A DNA stretch of 64,000 bases from Omphiscola glabra (lineage: Eukaryota; Mollusca; Gastropoda; Lymnaeidae), in contig OZ024802.1 in NCBI GenBank assembly GCA_964017045.1, positions 25,670,293 to 25,734,292 on the forward strand, written 5' to 3'. The notes beneath the pieces are model-generated. The model was not told the DNA's origin. It saw nothing but the letters and a program-made list of their open reading frames with translations, and made no database searches. Made by a program: the position numbers and the translations under genes. Positions 47,053-60,200 of this stretch are shown piece after piece (the stretch's first letter is position 1; each line of letters begins with the position of its first letter).

Positions 47053-50000
47053 TATAAAAAAAAACTTAAGTTATCTGTCTCATGCCCACCTTGTAACCCA
47101 CTCCCTTCCTTAACCACATGGAATCCAAATGAAAGATATCCCTGGGTGAACCAGCTTTAATTCCAGGCTCCTGGCACATAAATATTGGAATGTAGAACTT
47201 TATGCCACAGTGTGTGCAAAGTCTGGCCATGAAGCAATATTTTCTTCCTTATTTAATTCTCATCCAAAACATTTTGCCTCCTTGTGAAGACTTCCATGCG
47301 GCAGTGCTGTAAGTTTAAAACACCATACTATGCTTGTACACAAGGCTTGTGAGGTAAACTAATTTATTCTTCTTTAGTGTACAACTCAGACTAATCCAAT
47401 GCAGGCATGTTTTTGCTCAAAGTCATGTTACAAAATCTCATTTGACAGATGTATTTAAAAATTAAAGACAGAATGAATACTGTTTGAGTGAGTAAAATTA
47501 TTCTAGCTCCTGTAAAAAAACATTTTTTTTTAAAGGGATAAGAAATGTTTTATACTGAATTGCATACATTTCAAGGAACAGTTTGTCTCAGAAATATTTC
47601 ATTCTGTATTTTTTTTTCCTTTAGATTAAAATCTTTAGGATTTATATGAAAATGATGGATTACCTTTAAGTTTTAAATGGTCTAGTGTACTTAGTGACAA
47701 ATTTTGGTGCATTTAACAAAAGTTTAATGTAGCTCCCTCACGTGCGTGAGCTTTCTGAGATACATTACAACCTATTTTGTTGACTAAATATTTTTTTTTT
47801 AAACTCTGTAAGCAGCATAGTTAATCTGGGGGTCCAAGTTTTTTTTAATTACAATTTTTACAGCAAATACTTTTTTTTTAAAATGTGAATCAAAAACTAA
47901 TGGTGGCAAGTATTACAGAATGTTTGTCAGTTTAAATGACGAAAGTTTGAACTTTTTTTTTTTCTTCCATGAAACCGCTTTAAACTATAATGAATGTTAT
48001 CGGTGTGATGATTTTTTTTGCAATGATCCAGTTCTCCGAGAACTGAATCAGGAGAATAAATGCCTCTTTGAAAAAAAATCACTTGATAGGGGGAAAAAAG
48101 TGTTTCTGTTTTGAACCATCAAGTGAGCAGTCAAGTTGTATTTACTTAGAACCTTTAATTATATTTAACGAGCCTCCCATTCATTAATGATTCATTGCCT
48201 CAGATTATAGTTATATATCATTTCCATTACAGCATGGAGCACATTTTTTTTTTTCCTCTCTCATAATTTTCATAATAGCTGAGGAAAGATTGTGTGAGAT
48301 TTGCACTAAGTACTCCTGTGATCTCAACCTCCCAACCTAATTAATGTGAATAGCCTCCAGGCATGATACTATTGGTACCTCGTACTGCAGAGTTTTAAGA
48401 TGATGTTTACCAGTCTCCAAAGGTCACACACTTTATCTGAACACATTTATTTATGTGTCAGTTTTTTTTTTGTTTTTTTTTATATATATATATAGTTAAA
48501 TTTTAAAAACAAAAGTAAAACAAGCACAAATAAAACTGTTCCAATATTTGATGGAAGATTGTGTTCACTCGACAAAATAAAGTGTACAAAAAAAATAACT
48601 TGTAGATAGCTGACTCTGTAAATAGATGTTTCTTATTTTGTGATGTTGAAACTGTGACTCGTTAGCCTTGTAGCCGCACCTGTCGTTATGCTATAATGGA
48701 CTATTTTTGTGAGTGTCATGGGCTGCCACTTGATTAGTGTGACCCAGCATAGTATAGTGACATTTAAATGTACATTTTCTCCCTCTCTGAGTTACTTTTT
48801 ATTTTTTTTTATTTTTTTATTTTTTGTTGGTTCATATGGACTTGATAAAAATTTGTAATAATGTTAATAGATTTATAAATTTAATTTTTTTAATTTTTAT
48901 GAAAGAAAAGTTCCATCACTGCTCATGAGGTAGCCTAATTATTATTTTTTTTTTAATTTTAAGTATTTTTTCCTGGAAAATGAAGTACCTTTGTTTTGAT
49001 CACAGATGTAACTATTAAGTATGAGCAGTTTGAAATATATACATGTGATGTGAACAAATAAGAGCAGTGATGTAACTCTTATTTGTGCAGGCAGCCGATC
49101 CCTCTCTCTCTCACCAGCAAAGGCATGTGACCTCGGCCTAAATTGAATAGCAGTTTTTCAAAGGGGACCGAGTCACAAATTCAAGTTTTGAGAACATGGC
49201 AAAATAAGCTTTTTATTTTATTTGAAATTTTTTATCTCTAATCATGCATAGAAACATAAAGAAAACAACCATTTCTGCCTCTTTTGACCTACGGTAGTTA
49301 CACTTATTTTATAATTCTAAGGAAACCAACGGTAACCATAACCCAGCTCAGTTTGGGAGAGAAATCGTGACTTAGCCCCCTTTCTGCAGAAAAGAAGAAG
49401 GAAAAAAAAGCGCTTCAGTTTGTTGTTTTTATGGGCCCTATCTCATCTCCTTGAGACCCTCTTTTTTTTATTTAACACCACCCCCTAAACCACAAAAGCA
49501 ATGAGGAGCTGATTTGTTAACAGGTCATGTATCGGAAAGATACGTCTTCTGGGGTTTAGTTGTCCTTGTGATACGCTAAACTGTCTAGTCAACAAGCCTG
49601 TGACCGGATGTTACTTTGTACGTCTGGTGTCTCATCAAATTTTCAATTGCTTTACCATTTGCAAGAACCTGCATGTGCTTAACTAAATGACAGACCAATG
49701 TATTTTTTGGTGTACGCCCTACCCGTGTGCACTACATATTGTGTGCAATCAAATTTTTATTTTGTTTTGTTTCTTTTTGTTACAGTTACTGTTCAAATAC
49801 TTAATAATAAAATAGTAATGATAAAAATAATATTTTTTTTTTAAAAATAAAGAAACTGACTGATATTGTTTTGAATTTCAGAGTTGAGCCATCCATTTTT
49901 GGAAATGTAATGTAGTTGCGTCATTTTGAGCATCACGAGTATTTTCTTAATGCTGTCAGCGAACATTGAACTTTGATTGAAGTGCAAGTTTGTTGCTTTT

Positions 50001-50221
50001 TTTTTTTGTGTGTGTTTTTTATGTGGTGTTGATAGTATGTGGTGTTGATAGATGTGGTGAAAGAACATGGATAAAACATGAGTTTCAATGGATGATCAGC
50101 ATTTTAAAATGAATTTTTACATATGTTGTCTCCCAGAGATTAAGAATAGCATTTTTAATTATTATTATTATTATTTTTTTATTTTTTTTTTAAATTGCAT
50201 TAGAAACCTCACTGTTCAGAT

Positions 50222-50428
50222 CAGTGGTCTCCAGACTTTGTGCCTGTGTACCTACCCCTCCATATCAGAGTAACTAGCACGCAACAGCTCATGATTGCAT
50301 GAGTATACATACTTATAGTTAAAGATATGAGATAATTGCAGATTATCAAATGTAGGGGGGACCCACCCCCCCCCCTTCCCCCCATGACCACCTTGAGTGC
50401 TGTTGCGCCCAGGGTTTTGAGACCCCTG
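50222..50428. mobile_element. hAT-type MITE, 207 bp
   Basis: The ends CAGTGGTCTCCAGACTTTG and GGTTTTGAGACCCCTG form an inverted repeat of the Charlie-like hAT kind. No clear target duplication remains. Confidence 0.55.
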
Positions 50429-50807
50429 ATCTAGGTGATGTTTTTTTCTTTTTCCTGCTCATTGTTGAAGAAATGACGTATGTAATGCATATTGATCACA
50501 TTTTGTTGGACTTTCTTCAGATATTGGCTTATGTTGCCTTTGTGAGATGATTACCAGGATCAATTAATTGTACTTATCAATTTACATGTTGGTCATAGTT
50601 GTTGTTTGCTATCAATTTTTAAATATATCTATTATTTTGTTTGGTCACTCTCATTGTCATCCGTTAATGGCCAGCCTTACCTTTCAGCCCTGTCACAAAG
50701 ACAAAATACAAGAAGAAAAAAACATTTTGTTTCAAAAAAACTGCTGGTTTTTTATTTGGTTTCTTACATGTGTGTTGTGTTAATTGTGGATTGAATGTGA
50801 ATGAATC

Positions 50808-51162
50808 TGGGTGTAGTTCTATGCAGCACCACTGAACCAGGTTGTGTTCTATGCAGCACCTCTGAACCAGGTTGTGTTCTATGCAGCACCACTGAACCAG
50901 GTTGTGTTCTATGCAGCACCACTGAACCAGGTTGTGTTCTATGCAGCACCACTGAACCAGGTTGTGTTCTATGCAGCACCACTGAACCAGGTTGTGTTCT
51001 ATGCAGCACCACTGAACCAGGTTGTGTTCTATGCACCTCTGAACCAGGTAGTGTTCTGTGCAGCACCACTGAACCAGGTATTGTTCTATGCAGCACCACT
51101 GAACCAGGTAGTGTTCTATGATGCACCACTGAACCAGGTAGTGTTCTATACAGCACGACTGG
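50808..51162. repeat. 30-bp tandem repeat, about 12 copies
   Basis: The unit contains TGCAGCACCACTGAACCAGG. Period 30 keeps ORFs open on both strands; these are artefacts. Confidence 0.95.
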
Positions 51163-51261
51163 GCACATCCCTTTGCTAGTAGTTTGAGAAGAGACACTCT
51201 TATCTTGTTTTAAGTCAATAGGTAGCATGCTTGTTCATCCCCACAGCAACAAATTACTTAA

Positions 51262-52145
51262 AAGCGATGTGGTTCTCAACTTTTTTTTGTTTTGTTGTGA
51301 TGTGACCCTTTTGATATCATTGGCCCAATCGCAACCAGGATTATTCCTAGAGATGTAGAGAAAAAAATGTTTAAATTAATAATAATCCATCCGGCTATTT
51401 ATGTAATTTACTTGTCTTTAAATGAAAAGAAATTGTCAAATTTAAAAAAAATTAAATTAGCAGCTGATATCTACCGAATGAATCAAGAGTTGCATTATGC
51501 AGCTGTAATATAGACAGGGCAAGGCGGACTTTTCAATTTGTGCGATTGTGGCCAGCACGAACACACCCAGCCGGGTGAATTTGGATCACAAGCTTATTCT
51601 GACCTATAACACCTTGTACCCACATGGTTTGAATGTCATGTCTCTATTCACTGTTTGAACCTGGCTCCGCCCCTCCACGTCACGACCTATCGCAGTGGAC
51701 TTATTTCTCCTCTTTTCTTTCCCTCTTGCCTATTTAACCTTTCTCCCACTTACTCTCTGTCACTTATCTTTTGATGCCCTCTTGGATACTATTTCTGAGC
51801 TAAGTGCTATATTATATATTTTTTGATACATTTTTAAATTTTATTCGTGTTTCTGTTTGTTCGCTGATGAAGGCTTCCTGCCGACACGTTCGTTTTGTTG
51901 CGTTCCTTTTATCAGGTTTAACCTTACTGTGTTTTACTAATTTCCTATTGTGCTAACCTGATTGCAGTCTCCCCCATTATTACCTGTAATATAGACACAG
52001 TGTAGTGACAACAAGGAAGACCACTAAATTGTTTCTCTAACACATTTTTAAGAAAAAAACATCTACATTTTAACGTGACCCCTGGCATAGTATCAGGTGA
52101 TCCCGAAGGGGTCACGTCTACGACCCACGGGTTGAGAGTCGCTTC
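51262..52145. mobile_element. Degenerate SPIN-like hAT element with nested insertion
   Basis: GTGGTTCTCAAC at the left and GACCCACGGGTTGAGAGTCG at the right resemble SPIN-type ends. The interior is interrupted by the 467-bp retroposon at 51517-51983. Confidence 0.5.
51517..51983 (+). mobile_element. 467-bp retroposon-like insertion with 14-bp target duplication
   Basis: CTGTAATATAGACA flanks both sides (51503-51516 and 51984-51997). It contains CTGATGAAGGCTTCCTGCCG followed by ACACGTTCG, a motif reminiscent of the hammerhead-type cores in Penelope-like elements, but with GACA instead of GAAA. A related copy, split by a pogo-like element, lies at 38358-38396 plus 41343-41475. Confidence 0.6.
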
Positions 52146-53040
52146 TACAGGGCACCAGGTCCATACTACCATAGAAAGCTGGTGAAGCTTGTGTTTTCTT
52201 TTTTGTCCTAACTGATTCAAAATGTTTGAGAACTTTTTCCAGGTTCCTAGTGAAAAACGGGGCTGAAACTTGGCACTATGCCATAAAAACTTTTTCCATT
52301 CTATCGATAATTCTTGAATGAATCATGCAGGTTGGGTTATTTAATATAATTTTAACAGACGCATGAATAAAGGCATAGTGGGTTGTTGTTAATCAGAATA
52401 GGTAAATTTTGTTTGTAGGCTACATATGATTATAGTTGTTCCCAAGTTTGAAAATTTAAATGTATGGGGTGCGGGGTAGGATGGGAATATTTATTTTAAA
52501 AAAAAGCTTAGGGGACCAGTCAACATACCCCTTATAGTGTATTAAGAGCAGTCAACGTACCACTTAGGGGGCGTTCATTAATTACGTCAAAAAAAAAGGA
52601 AGCAATTTTTTGACACCCCCCCCCCCCACTTTTTTTTTCTACAACTGGCAAACTTTCAATGAATTATGTCAACATGTGTATAATCCCGCCCCCACCTTTT
52701 CCAAAACTGAAATATAGTATAAATTAATATATAAATACATTTTACTTTGTGCTGATCTATTTTTATGACACAAAATTGTAGGAAAAACAATTTATTACAT
52801 CTTTAGCTTGTTAACAAATTGAAACGTTTTTACACTTAAATTTTGTAATGCAGAATCAATGAAAAGGTTGTTAAAGACTTAAATGTCATCGTTTGTGGAA
52901 TTATAAATATGATTATTGTCAGTATAGCTGACAATTGTAGCATAGTTTCTAACTGCTATCATCTTCACAGGGAGTAGCCAGGTGTTGCTCTATCGTAACA
53001 ATGGGCATAGTGGGCTGATTTATCATTTTTATCTTGCAGA

Positions 53041-53096
53041 ACTACAAGTCAACACCATCCTCATCTAATCAATCAGCACTTAAAATAGAAGCATTG
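53041..53096 (+). other. Possible 5' UTR exon of ASCC2
   Basis: A pyrimidine-rich acceptor (TTTATCTTGCAG) and a consensus donor (CATT|GTAAGT) bracket about 56 bases with no ATG. The next exon candidate has its own acceptor TTTTACTAG right before the ASCC2 start codon, so a non-coding first exon upstream is expected. The segment lies between two ends that may belong to a DNA transposon, which weakens the call. Confidence 0.25.
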
Positions 53097-53436
53097 TAAG
53101 TGCGAGCACTAATTGCCATAATCTCTCCCTTTGTCTCCTAGCAGCTACTTGCATTAGTCGAAACCTTTTTTGTTGACGAGCAGGTGGTAACATTAAAGTG
53201 TATTAAGAGCATTCAACATACCACTTATAGCTTACTAAGAGAAGTCAACATACCATTTATAGTGTGCCAACTCTTTAAAATAAAATTTACCGACAATAAT
53301 TCAAAATTTCGCCTTTCTTTGACAAACAAATTCATGAAAAAAAAAAATTAACTTTGTTGAAACCAGTAAAAAATAAAAGAAAAAAAAAGTTTTCAAATAT
53401 TTGTAAGACTATATTTCTATGACTTATTTACAATGT

Positions 53437-53439
<3 letters not shown>

Positions 53440-53468
<29 letters not shown>
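53440..53468. repeat. (TA)n microsatellite
   Basis: About 14 TA units. Confidence 0.9.
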
Positions 53469-53470
<2 letters not shown>

Positions 53471-54218
53471 CATTCTCGAAAATTTGAGATTTCTCTACAT
53501 TGTGACAATTAAAGTTATAATTTTAAGTAAATAAGAAGGGATGGCGGTCTTTACCGATGTCACACGTCTGGGGTGAGTGGGGGGGGGGGGGGGGAGAGAA
53601 TTTGTGACTTTGTATGATGCTTGTTGTACAAATTTGCGACTTTTTTTTGTTAGGGAATTGACCAAAATAGCGTGACGTCATTTATGGATGGTTCCAAAGA
53701 CATTTTATGTCAAAATTTTACGGACTGTCTCTAAATTTAAGGATGGTTGGCAGATCCTCAGTTTTTAGCCCCCTAAAAATCTAATACCCCCACCCAAGAC
53801 ATTGCCAAAACCTGACTTTAGGCACCCTCTTCTCATACAATCATACAGTCTGCATGAAATATTACGATTTTCACGCCCTCTGAAAGAAGGTGCCCTGCTG
53901 GGTGCCTGTTATAGTCAGTTTTGTTATAACGAATTTTCTTTACCTTTTCAGTAGCATTATGATTTGAATATTAAAATAGCAGCAGATTTTATGGATAAGC
54001 CTTGTTTTTGCTCAGCTGTCCGTATGCTTAAATTATCAAAATGACACGTTGTGTCATTAGCATCTCTGTTTCTTATCTCGGTAATTAGATGGATCTCCTG
54101 TATTTACAGTCGTATCTTGCTGCGTGAGATGCAACTCTAATTCATCTAAATGAATGGTTAATGCCTTATAAAGTTAAAGTTGATACTAATAGGATAGTTA
54201 CATTAAATTTTACTAGAA

Positions 54219-54284
54219 ATGCCGGTAGCACTTGACCAAAGGCAAGAAGTAACCGAAATTAGCAAACATGCTTTGCCATTACTA
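54219..54284 (+). CDS. ASCC2: ASCC2 first coding exon
   Basis: ATG at 54219 reads MPVALDQRQEVTEI and then SKHALPLL up to the donor CTA|GTAAGT, phase 0. Human ASCC2 begins MPALPLDQLQ, so start and register agree. A splice acceptor (TTTTACTAG) lies two bases upstream, so the 5' UTR is probably split by an intron. Confidence 0.75.
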
Positions 54285-57200
54285 GTAAGTTTTTGGTTTA
54301 AGTTTTATTTTCAACCTATTTTTTTTATAATACTAAATTACTATTTATTTACTATTACTAATTTAAATTTAATACTAATTACTATTACTATTTTTATAAT
54401 TAATTATGATTAAATTTGGTCTAAATTTAAAAAGAAAACTAAAAGTCTTACTACAAGTACAAGGCCACTTCTTATTTTAATTTAAAATTTTATTACAGTC
54501 GAACCCGCTAATCTCGACCTCGGTTAATTCGCCAACCCTACTATTAAGTCGACGTTTTTGAAGTGGAACAGCCAAATTCTCTCTTTGTATTATGCATTTT
54601 CTCATCGGTTTTGTCGATTCTTTTATGTCACCGAACCCCAATATCTCGAGCATAAAAGAGGGCCAAATTTGCCACTTAACGTTGGTTATCTCGATCCCCA
54701 TGATCAATCTCAAGCTTTTGAAAATGTTAGTTATCGATGCCACTTCACCATCCTACTACCGTATTTTCGCGTTTGTATCGACAACCCCATCTTAGCAGTG
54801 CATTGTTGGTTTTCAAGGAAATTTGTGGCATACGAGACACATGGGTAGGGGGATTGGTAGGTGTGTCAAAGGTTATAAAAATATCACAGCAACGTATCAT
54901 ATTGATCGTGATGGTCATATTGTTGCTTTGTGTGTCACAGTCACAGTGAGCTAGCTATCTGCGCGCGCGGGAAGGTTGGTTCCGCCGAGCGAAATAATGA
55001 CGTCACAGCATACGTGTTGGCGGACTACAGTGTGTTGCGACTATGTCATGTTACGAAGTGGCTATTGGTACCCGGGTACCAGAATTGAGAGGTTGGGATT
55101 AAAAAACGATTTAAAATATTATTGTTGGGTTTGTAAGATCAAATGAGGTATCAAATGAAAGATAATTGAATGGACTATACGTTTGTAAACTTTATTCTTC
55201 ATTATAACTAAAATAAACTACTACAAATGACATCCGAATAGCATTAGTCAAAATGGACCCAGACACGCAGCGCCGCCATTCGCACCCGGGTACCATTAGA
55301 CTCAATGCTATTGGGATGTCATTTGTATTAGTTTATTTTAGTTAAAATGAAGAATTAAGTTTTGTAACGCTGTTTTGTAAAAAAAACAACTCCAAAAACA
55401 CATGCATGTACATTCTCATTTATTAACGCACATCATGTACATAAAGAAATTTCAAGCACATTTTAATATTTTTCGCCATATTGGTTTTCGTTTATCTCGA
55501 TCCTCGGTAATCTCAACGCTTTTTGGCAAACCCCGAGGCCATCGACATAACCGGGTTCTACAGTATTTATTAAATTTGTTGATATTAATTATAATAAATA
55601 TAATATTAATTATTAATATAAATATAATCATATTAATAATACTAATAGAGTTAAAATTATGATTTGTTTAGCATAGTATGTAGATGAATTGATATTCTGA
55701 AATGATATTTGACACCAAAAAAATACTTTGTCTTTGTTGCTTTGTTTCATTTTATTCAAATTTGAAGGCCTATGCCTATTAAATATAATTAAATTTAAAT
55801 GACGTCATTTCCATAGTCATAATGTTAATCATATAATATGCATATTGGCAATTTGTAGGCAATAATTGCTGAAGAAACACAAATTTTTTTTTTCCCCATA
55901 GGGCTTCTTCATTGAAAATCTAATGCTGTACTTGGCAGAAAAGAATATAATATTCATATACAATTGAAGGCACCCACTATGCCATGCAAGAAAAACTCCT
56001 ACTATTAATCTGAATATTTTACATTAAATATCGGATATTGATTTTGCTATTTTGCTATCAGAGATATAAAATAAATTTAATTTTTAAAGGGACACTTGGG
56101 TTCACATATGCTACTTATTATTATTCCCCTTTTCAATACGAACAATTTGATATACATCATACATGACCCTGTATTTTGGAGAATATTGTTAAAGTTGTGT
56201 TCACATTCAAATATGATAAATGGAAATTTTACAGCCATTTTGAATATTGATGAGCTAATCTTGAGTACCGCACAATTTATTATATGACGTCTGTTTGGAT
56301 AATGTTGACGATCATAGATATATATGGTTTGTAATGGTCTTCATTAATTCCTTAAATAACTTCAATTTACTGCTCTCTTTTAACATCTCTCTCAACTCTC
56401 TGCCCAGTATTTAGTAAGTCACCTTTATATTTTCCTATATGTCTCAATTAACAGAGTTATCCCACAATAATTCACAAAAAAAATCATAGCTTTCTTTAGA
56501 ATTGACGTACAAACACAATTTGGTATCAATGAATTGCATTTTTCAGGCCCTAACTAGCCAACTAGCTCTTAACGCTATAACTTCATCTTGAAAATTTTAC
56601 CCAAGTACCTACCGTAGGCATAGGCCTACCTATCCGCCTATCCTATTTTAAAAATCAAGGTAATTATATGCTTGACATTCTCCCCTGACCTGCTTTATTT
56701 ATATTGTGTACTACTTATACACTGGCCCCATCTTTTTTGATTTGACAACGTGTGAAAAAAGGTAGTGCCAAAATTAACCTCCTTAAAAATCAACACATTT
56801 TAAAGGAAAAATTGAAATCCATAATTTACTTTTCTACCCAACCTAAATGCTAAGTCAGTATCTCTAACTCAAACATAAATTCACCCCTGAATATAGTACC
56901 CCTCCTAAATTGAGTGTTAATCTTCAAACCTTTTGTGTTTTATCATCTCCTATGAACATCTTTGTTATGATATCCATCCATGCCAACCTGCAGGATCAAA
57001 AAATGATTTTTTTAAAAAAGTTCCCAATTTGTAAAAGAGCATGGAAACTTTACAGAAAAAAATGTAAAGTCGAGAAAAGTTTAATTTATTTTAACTCTTT
57101 CATCATTTTATCCATGTTTTGAATGCATGAGTAAATAATGAATAATCTCCCCTTTGCTGTGCACCCATTTTATCAAGTTTTCATCATTCATAAATGGAAA

Positions 57201-60200
57201 TATCTTATCTTTTAAATGAAAATAACTTTGTTTTAAGTCAAACTTATTCACATTTTTAGTGGGGTTTTTTGTTTGTTTTTTTTTAAACACTGAACAATAG
57301 CAATTTTATTAACAATGGAGTCATTTGATGAATTTGATAGCAATTTATATGTAACTAGACACATCTTAATTATGCTAGCTGTAGTAATACAGATTCCTGT
57401 ATTTGTATATATTAAAACGAAGTAAAAATTTCATGTATCTTGACAAACTTATTGAGTCTGCAGTCAATTTATAGCATCACTTTTCACAGTACAGGAGGGG
57501 AGTGCCATAAGGATAGAGGTTTTTTTTCTTTTACTCTATCTCTATATGGACACATAATGTGGAAAAATAATAAATACAAAAAGAACATAGTATGAATAGC
57601 TTTTTTTCCCCCCACGGAATTCGGCTCTTAATAACGTTTACTTATACCAACTCAGACGATCACACCCGGTTTTAGTTTTAGCTTAGCATGCAATTTAAGC
57701 CTTGCTGTTGTAATGCATAGGAACAATGATGACTAATGCTGGCCATTGTAATGTTAAACATATATGATTATTTAATAGACATTAAAAGCACACTTACTAG
57801 CGCTGAAGTTCTCGTTTAGAATTACACAAACAGATTTGTATTTATGTTTTACTGCCAGACCTCTTACTCTTACGAGTTTGGCGTACAAGGTACAATTTTG
57901 TGTTGTATACATTATGTATACTGTATGTTTATTTTTAACCATTAAGATAATGCATTGAACGATTTTGTGATGATATTGTACGATTTTAAGAATTTGAATG
58001 TAAACAGGTCTGTACTGCTCAAAGTAGTTTGTCAAGTACTGTGGGATATTATTATAAACTAATGATGTCAATGAAACCCCATTCACTTTCTAAATTTAGA
58101 TGGCGTACTCCCTCAATGTGGTCACTTTGAACAGACCGATAGGATTTCAGATTCCAGTTGTCAATTTTTTTATTTATAGCACCGCTAGTTTTTAATGTGT
58201 GTCTTTAGCAAAAATATTTCTATTCTAAATCTAGTGGAAAAAAAACGTAGAAAAGCCAGTAAGGGCCTTACAACTTGGCAAGCATTTAAAAACCATACAA
58301 AGTACAGGTACACCATACAGGTTGGCATGTATGTATCCACGCTGCATTATTGCCATTCTGTACAGAAATTTGCTACAATGCTATATACATGCGAAAAATC
58401 AAACGTATGGAATGAAGTTTAAAAACACAATCAAAATATATTTTGTCTTTTATTTTGCAGCACCCGAGTCGTCTTGAAAAGATGGTATTTGTCAGCTACA
58501 TGCCACCCCCTTTTAACTGTGAAGACCGGGCTGATTATGATGCCTGGCTTGAGCGCGTAAATTACTTGTGTGATGATTTACACTGGTTGCTCCAACTCCC
58601 ACATGATAAATTCTGGTGCCAGGTGAGTCAGCTCAATTGACATTAGATTACTGAACTATGAAATAACAAAATTTAATTAAAATTAATAAAAATAGGTGCC
58701 GGAATAATCAATTCATGTATAATAATGGGCCCTCAAAATATAGGAGAAGAAGAAAAGTCCTAGTTAAATTGCTATCCTGGGTAACTAAGTACATACCTGG
58801 GTCCTTGCAAAGTCGAGGGGGATTCTCAGCACATAGGATATTGTTAGCATTAATTGCATACAATTAAAAGAGCCCAGTTAATATTTAACCTCTTGGTTAC
58901 CTAAAATTTGTTTGAAAGAAATTTCGTCTATGGAATATTGATCCACTGAAATTTGGCAGAATTTTTTTTTCAATTCACACATTGAAATTTTACTGTACTA
59001 TATATAGTAAAATGAAAAATTTCGTTCAAAAAGAAATTTGACGCAAAAATCGCTCATGTGAACCGAAAAAAAAAAAAAATTTGACCAAATTTCTGTTCGA
59101 TCAATTTTCTGGCGACCAAATTTCTTTCAAACAAATTTCCAGATACAATACCTTTTACATCATGTAATAAATACTTCTTTCAATCAGGCAATATATTTTT
59201 TAGGGGCTGTGTTCTTGTTGAAGTTTTGCTTCATTCAAGATGCCAGGGCATAATCTATCAAATTTGAGGAATTACAGCTCAGTGTTGTTGACTTCTTTTT
59301 CCCTCTTATTATTTTGTACTCTGAGCTTAACATTTTTAAAATTTACTCTAAAAGTTTTTTCACCTTTAAAACAGCAGTTTTTTAAAATAAATTGTTAGCT
59401 CTTGGATGACATCTGGATATTAAACTTATAATTGCCCTTAACCTTTTCATTATCAACGCAACGTCACGATAACCCACTTTCAATTACCAAAGATGTCACA
59501 TTGTCATCATAAAGAGGCAAAGCACTTTTCTGAATTACTGAGGACGTCACGTCGACATAATTTCAATGCTATACATTTCTTGTATTCTTCAATTTATAGA
59601 GAATTTAATTAGCGGATTGGATAGAGAATTAAAAAATACCGGAAGTTTCTTCTTTGAGTTTTTAACTGCGGGCATTTACATTAACATTAATCACGGTGAT
59701 TTCTTGTATATTTACAAACAATGCTATCCAGTGCTTGGTATTTCAAAGTTGGTGAAAGGCCAAAATTTCAGAGTCAGCAAAAATCGATGCCAAAAAACGA
59801 GTCATAATTAAAGGGTTAAAAATATTATTGTCACTCTTTTCATCACCTGCTTAAACTAGCTTTGAAGCGTGAGCACTGGCTGATTGCCTGACAGAATGGA
59901 CATTGCTCATAAGTACCTGCAACAATCACCTATAAGTAGAAAGTAGATCTTAAAAAATTGGCTAAGGTAAAATATTCTTGCTCTCCTCTATGCCCCACTC
60001 CCTCCGCCCCTTTCCTATTCAAGCACTTTTTCTTTTAGGTGTTTCAATGTAAAGAAAGTAATTATTCTTAACATATCATTGAATATCTTAATTATTTCCA
60101 GTTTTCTCCATTATTATGTGTGTCAACTGAGCAAACAAATGAAGGGATTAATTCTTATGTTTTGTATTTTTGTTTCCAGGCTGTTTTTGATGAGAGTCTT

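Larger units (their letters stand above)
42786..48581 (+). other. Probable long 3' UTR of p190 RhoGAP
   Basis: This AT-rich stretch after the stop has few recognisable transposons and no coding exon that can be supported. AATAAA hexamers occur at 43244-43249 and 48576-48581; the latter is followed by T/GT-rich DNA, as expected of a cleavage site. Where the transcript really ends cannot be decided here. Minisatellites at 43000-43090 (irregular) and 44216-44392 lie inside. Confidence 0.4.
48582..53040. other. Region between p190 and ASCC2
   Basis: AT-rich. It contains a hAT MITE, a 30-bp repeat and the degenerate SPIN-like element with its nested retroposon. An ASCC2 promoter is expected here or just downstream, but no TATA box or CpG island stands out. 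Confidence 0.45.
52568..53697. mobile_element. Possible DNA transposon with CATTAATTACGTCA-type ends
   Basis: GGGGGCGTTCATTAATTACG at the left and GTGACGTCATTTATGGATGG at the right are imperfect inverted repeats of a kind common in animal MITEs. The interior is AT-rich with C/G runs. A 32-bp motif (GTCAACATACCACTTATAG) occurs at 52515-52565 and 53205-53270. Confidence 0.4.

Noticed and set aside
50664..51228. Overlapping ORFs on both strands encoding HNLVQWCCIE-like repeats
   Set aside because: They are frames through the 30-bp minisatellite; open frames on both strands at once show that this is periodicity, not coding.
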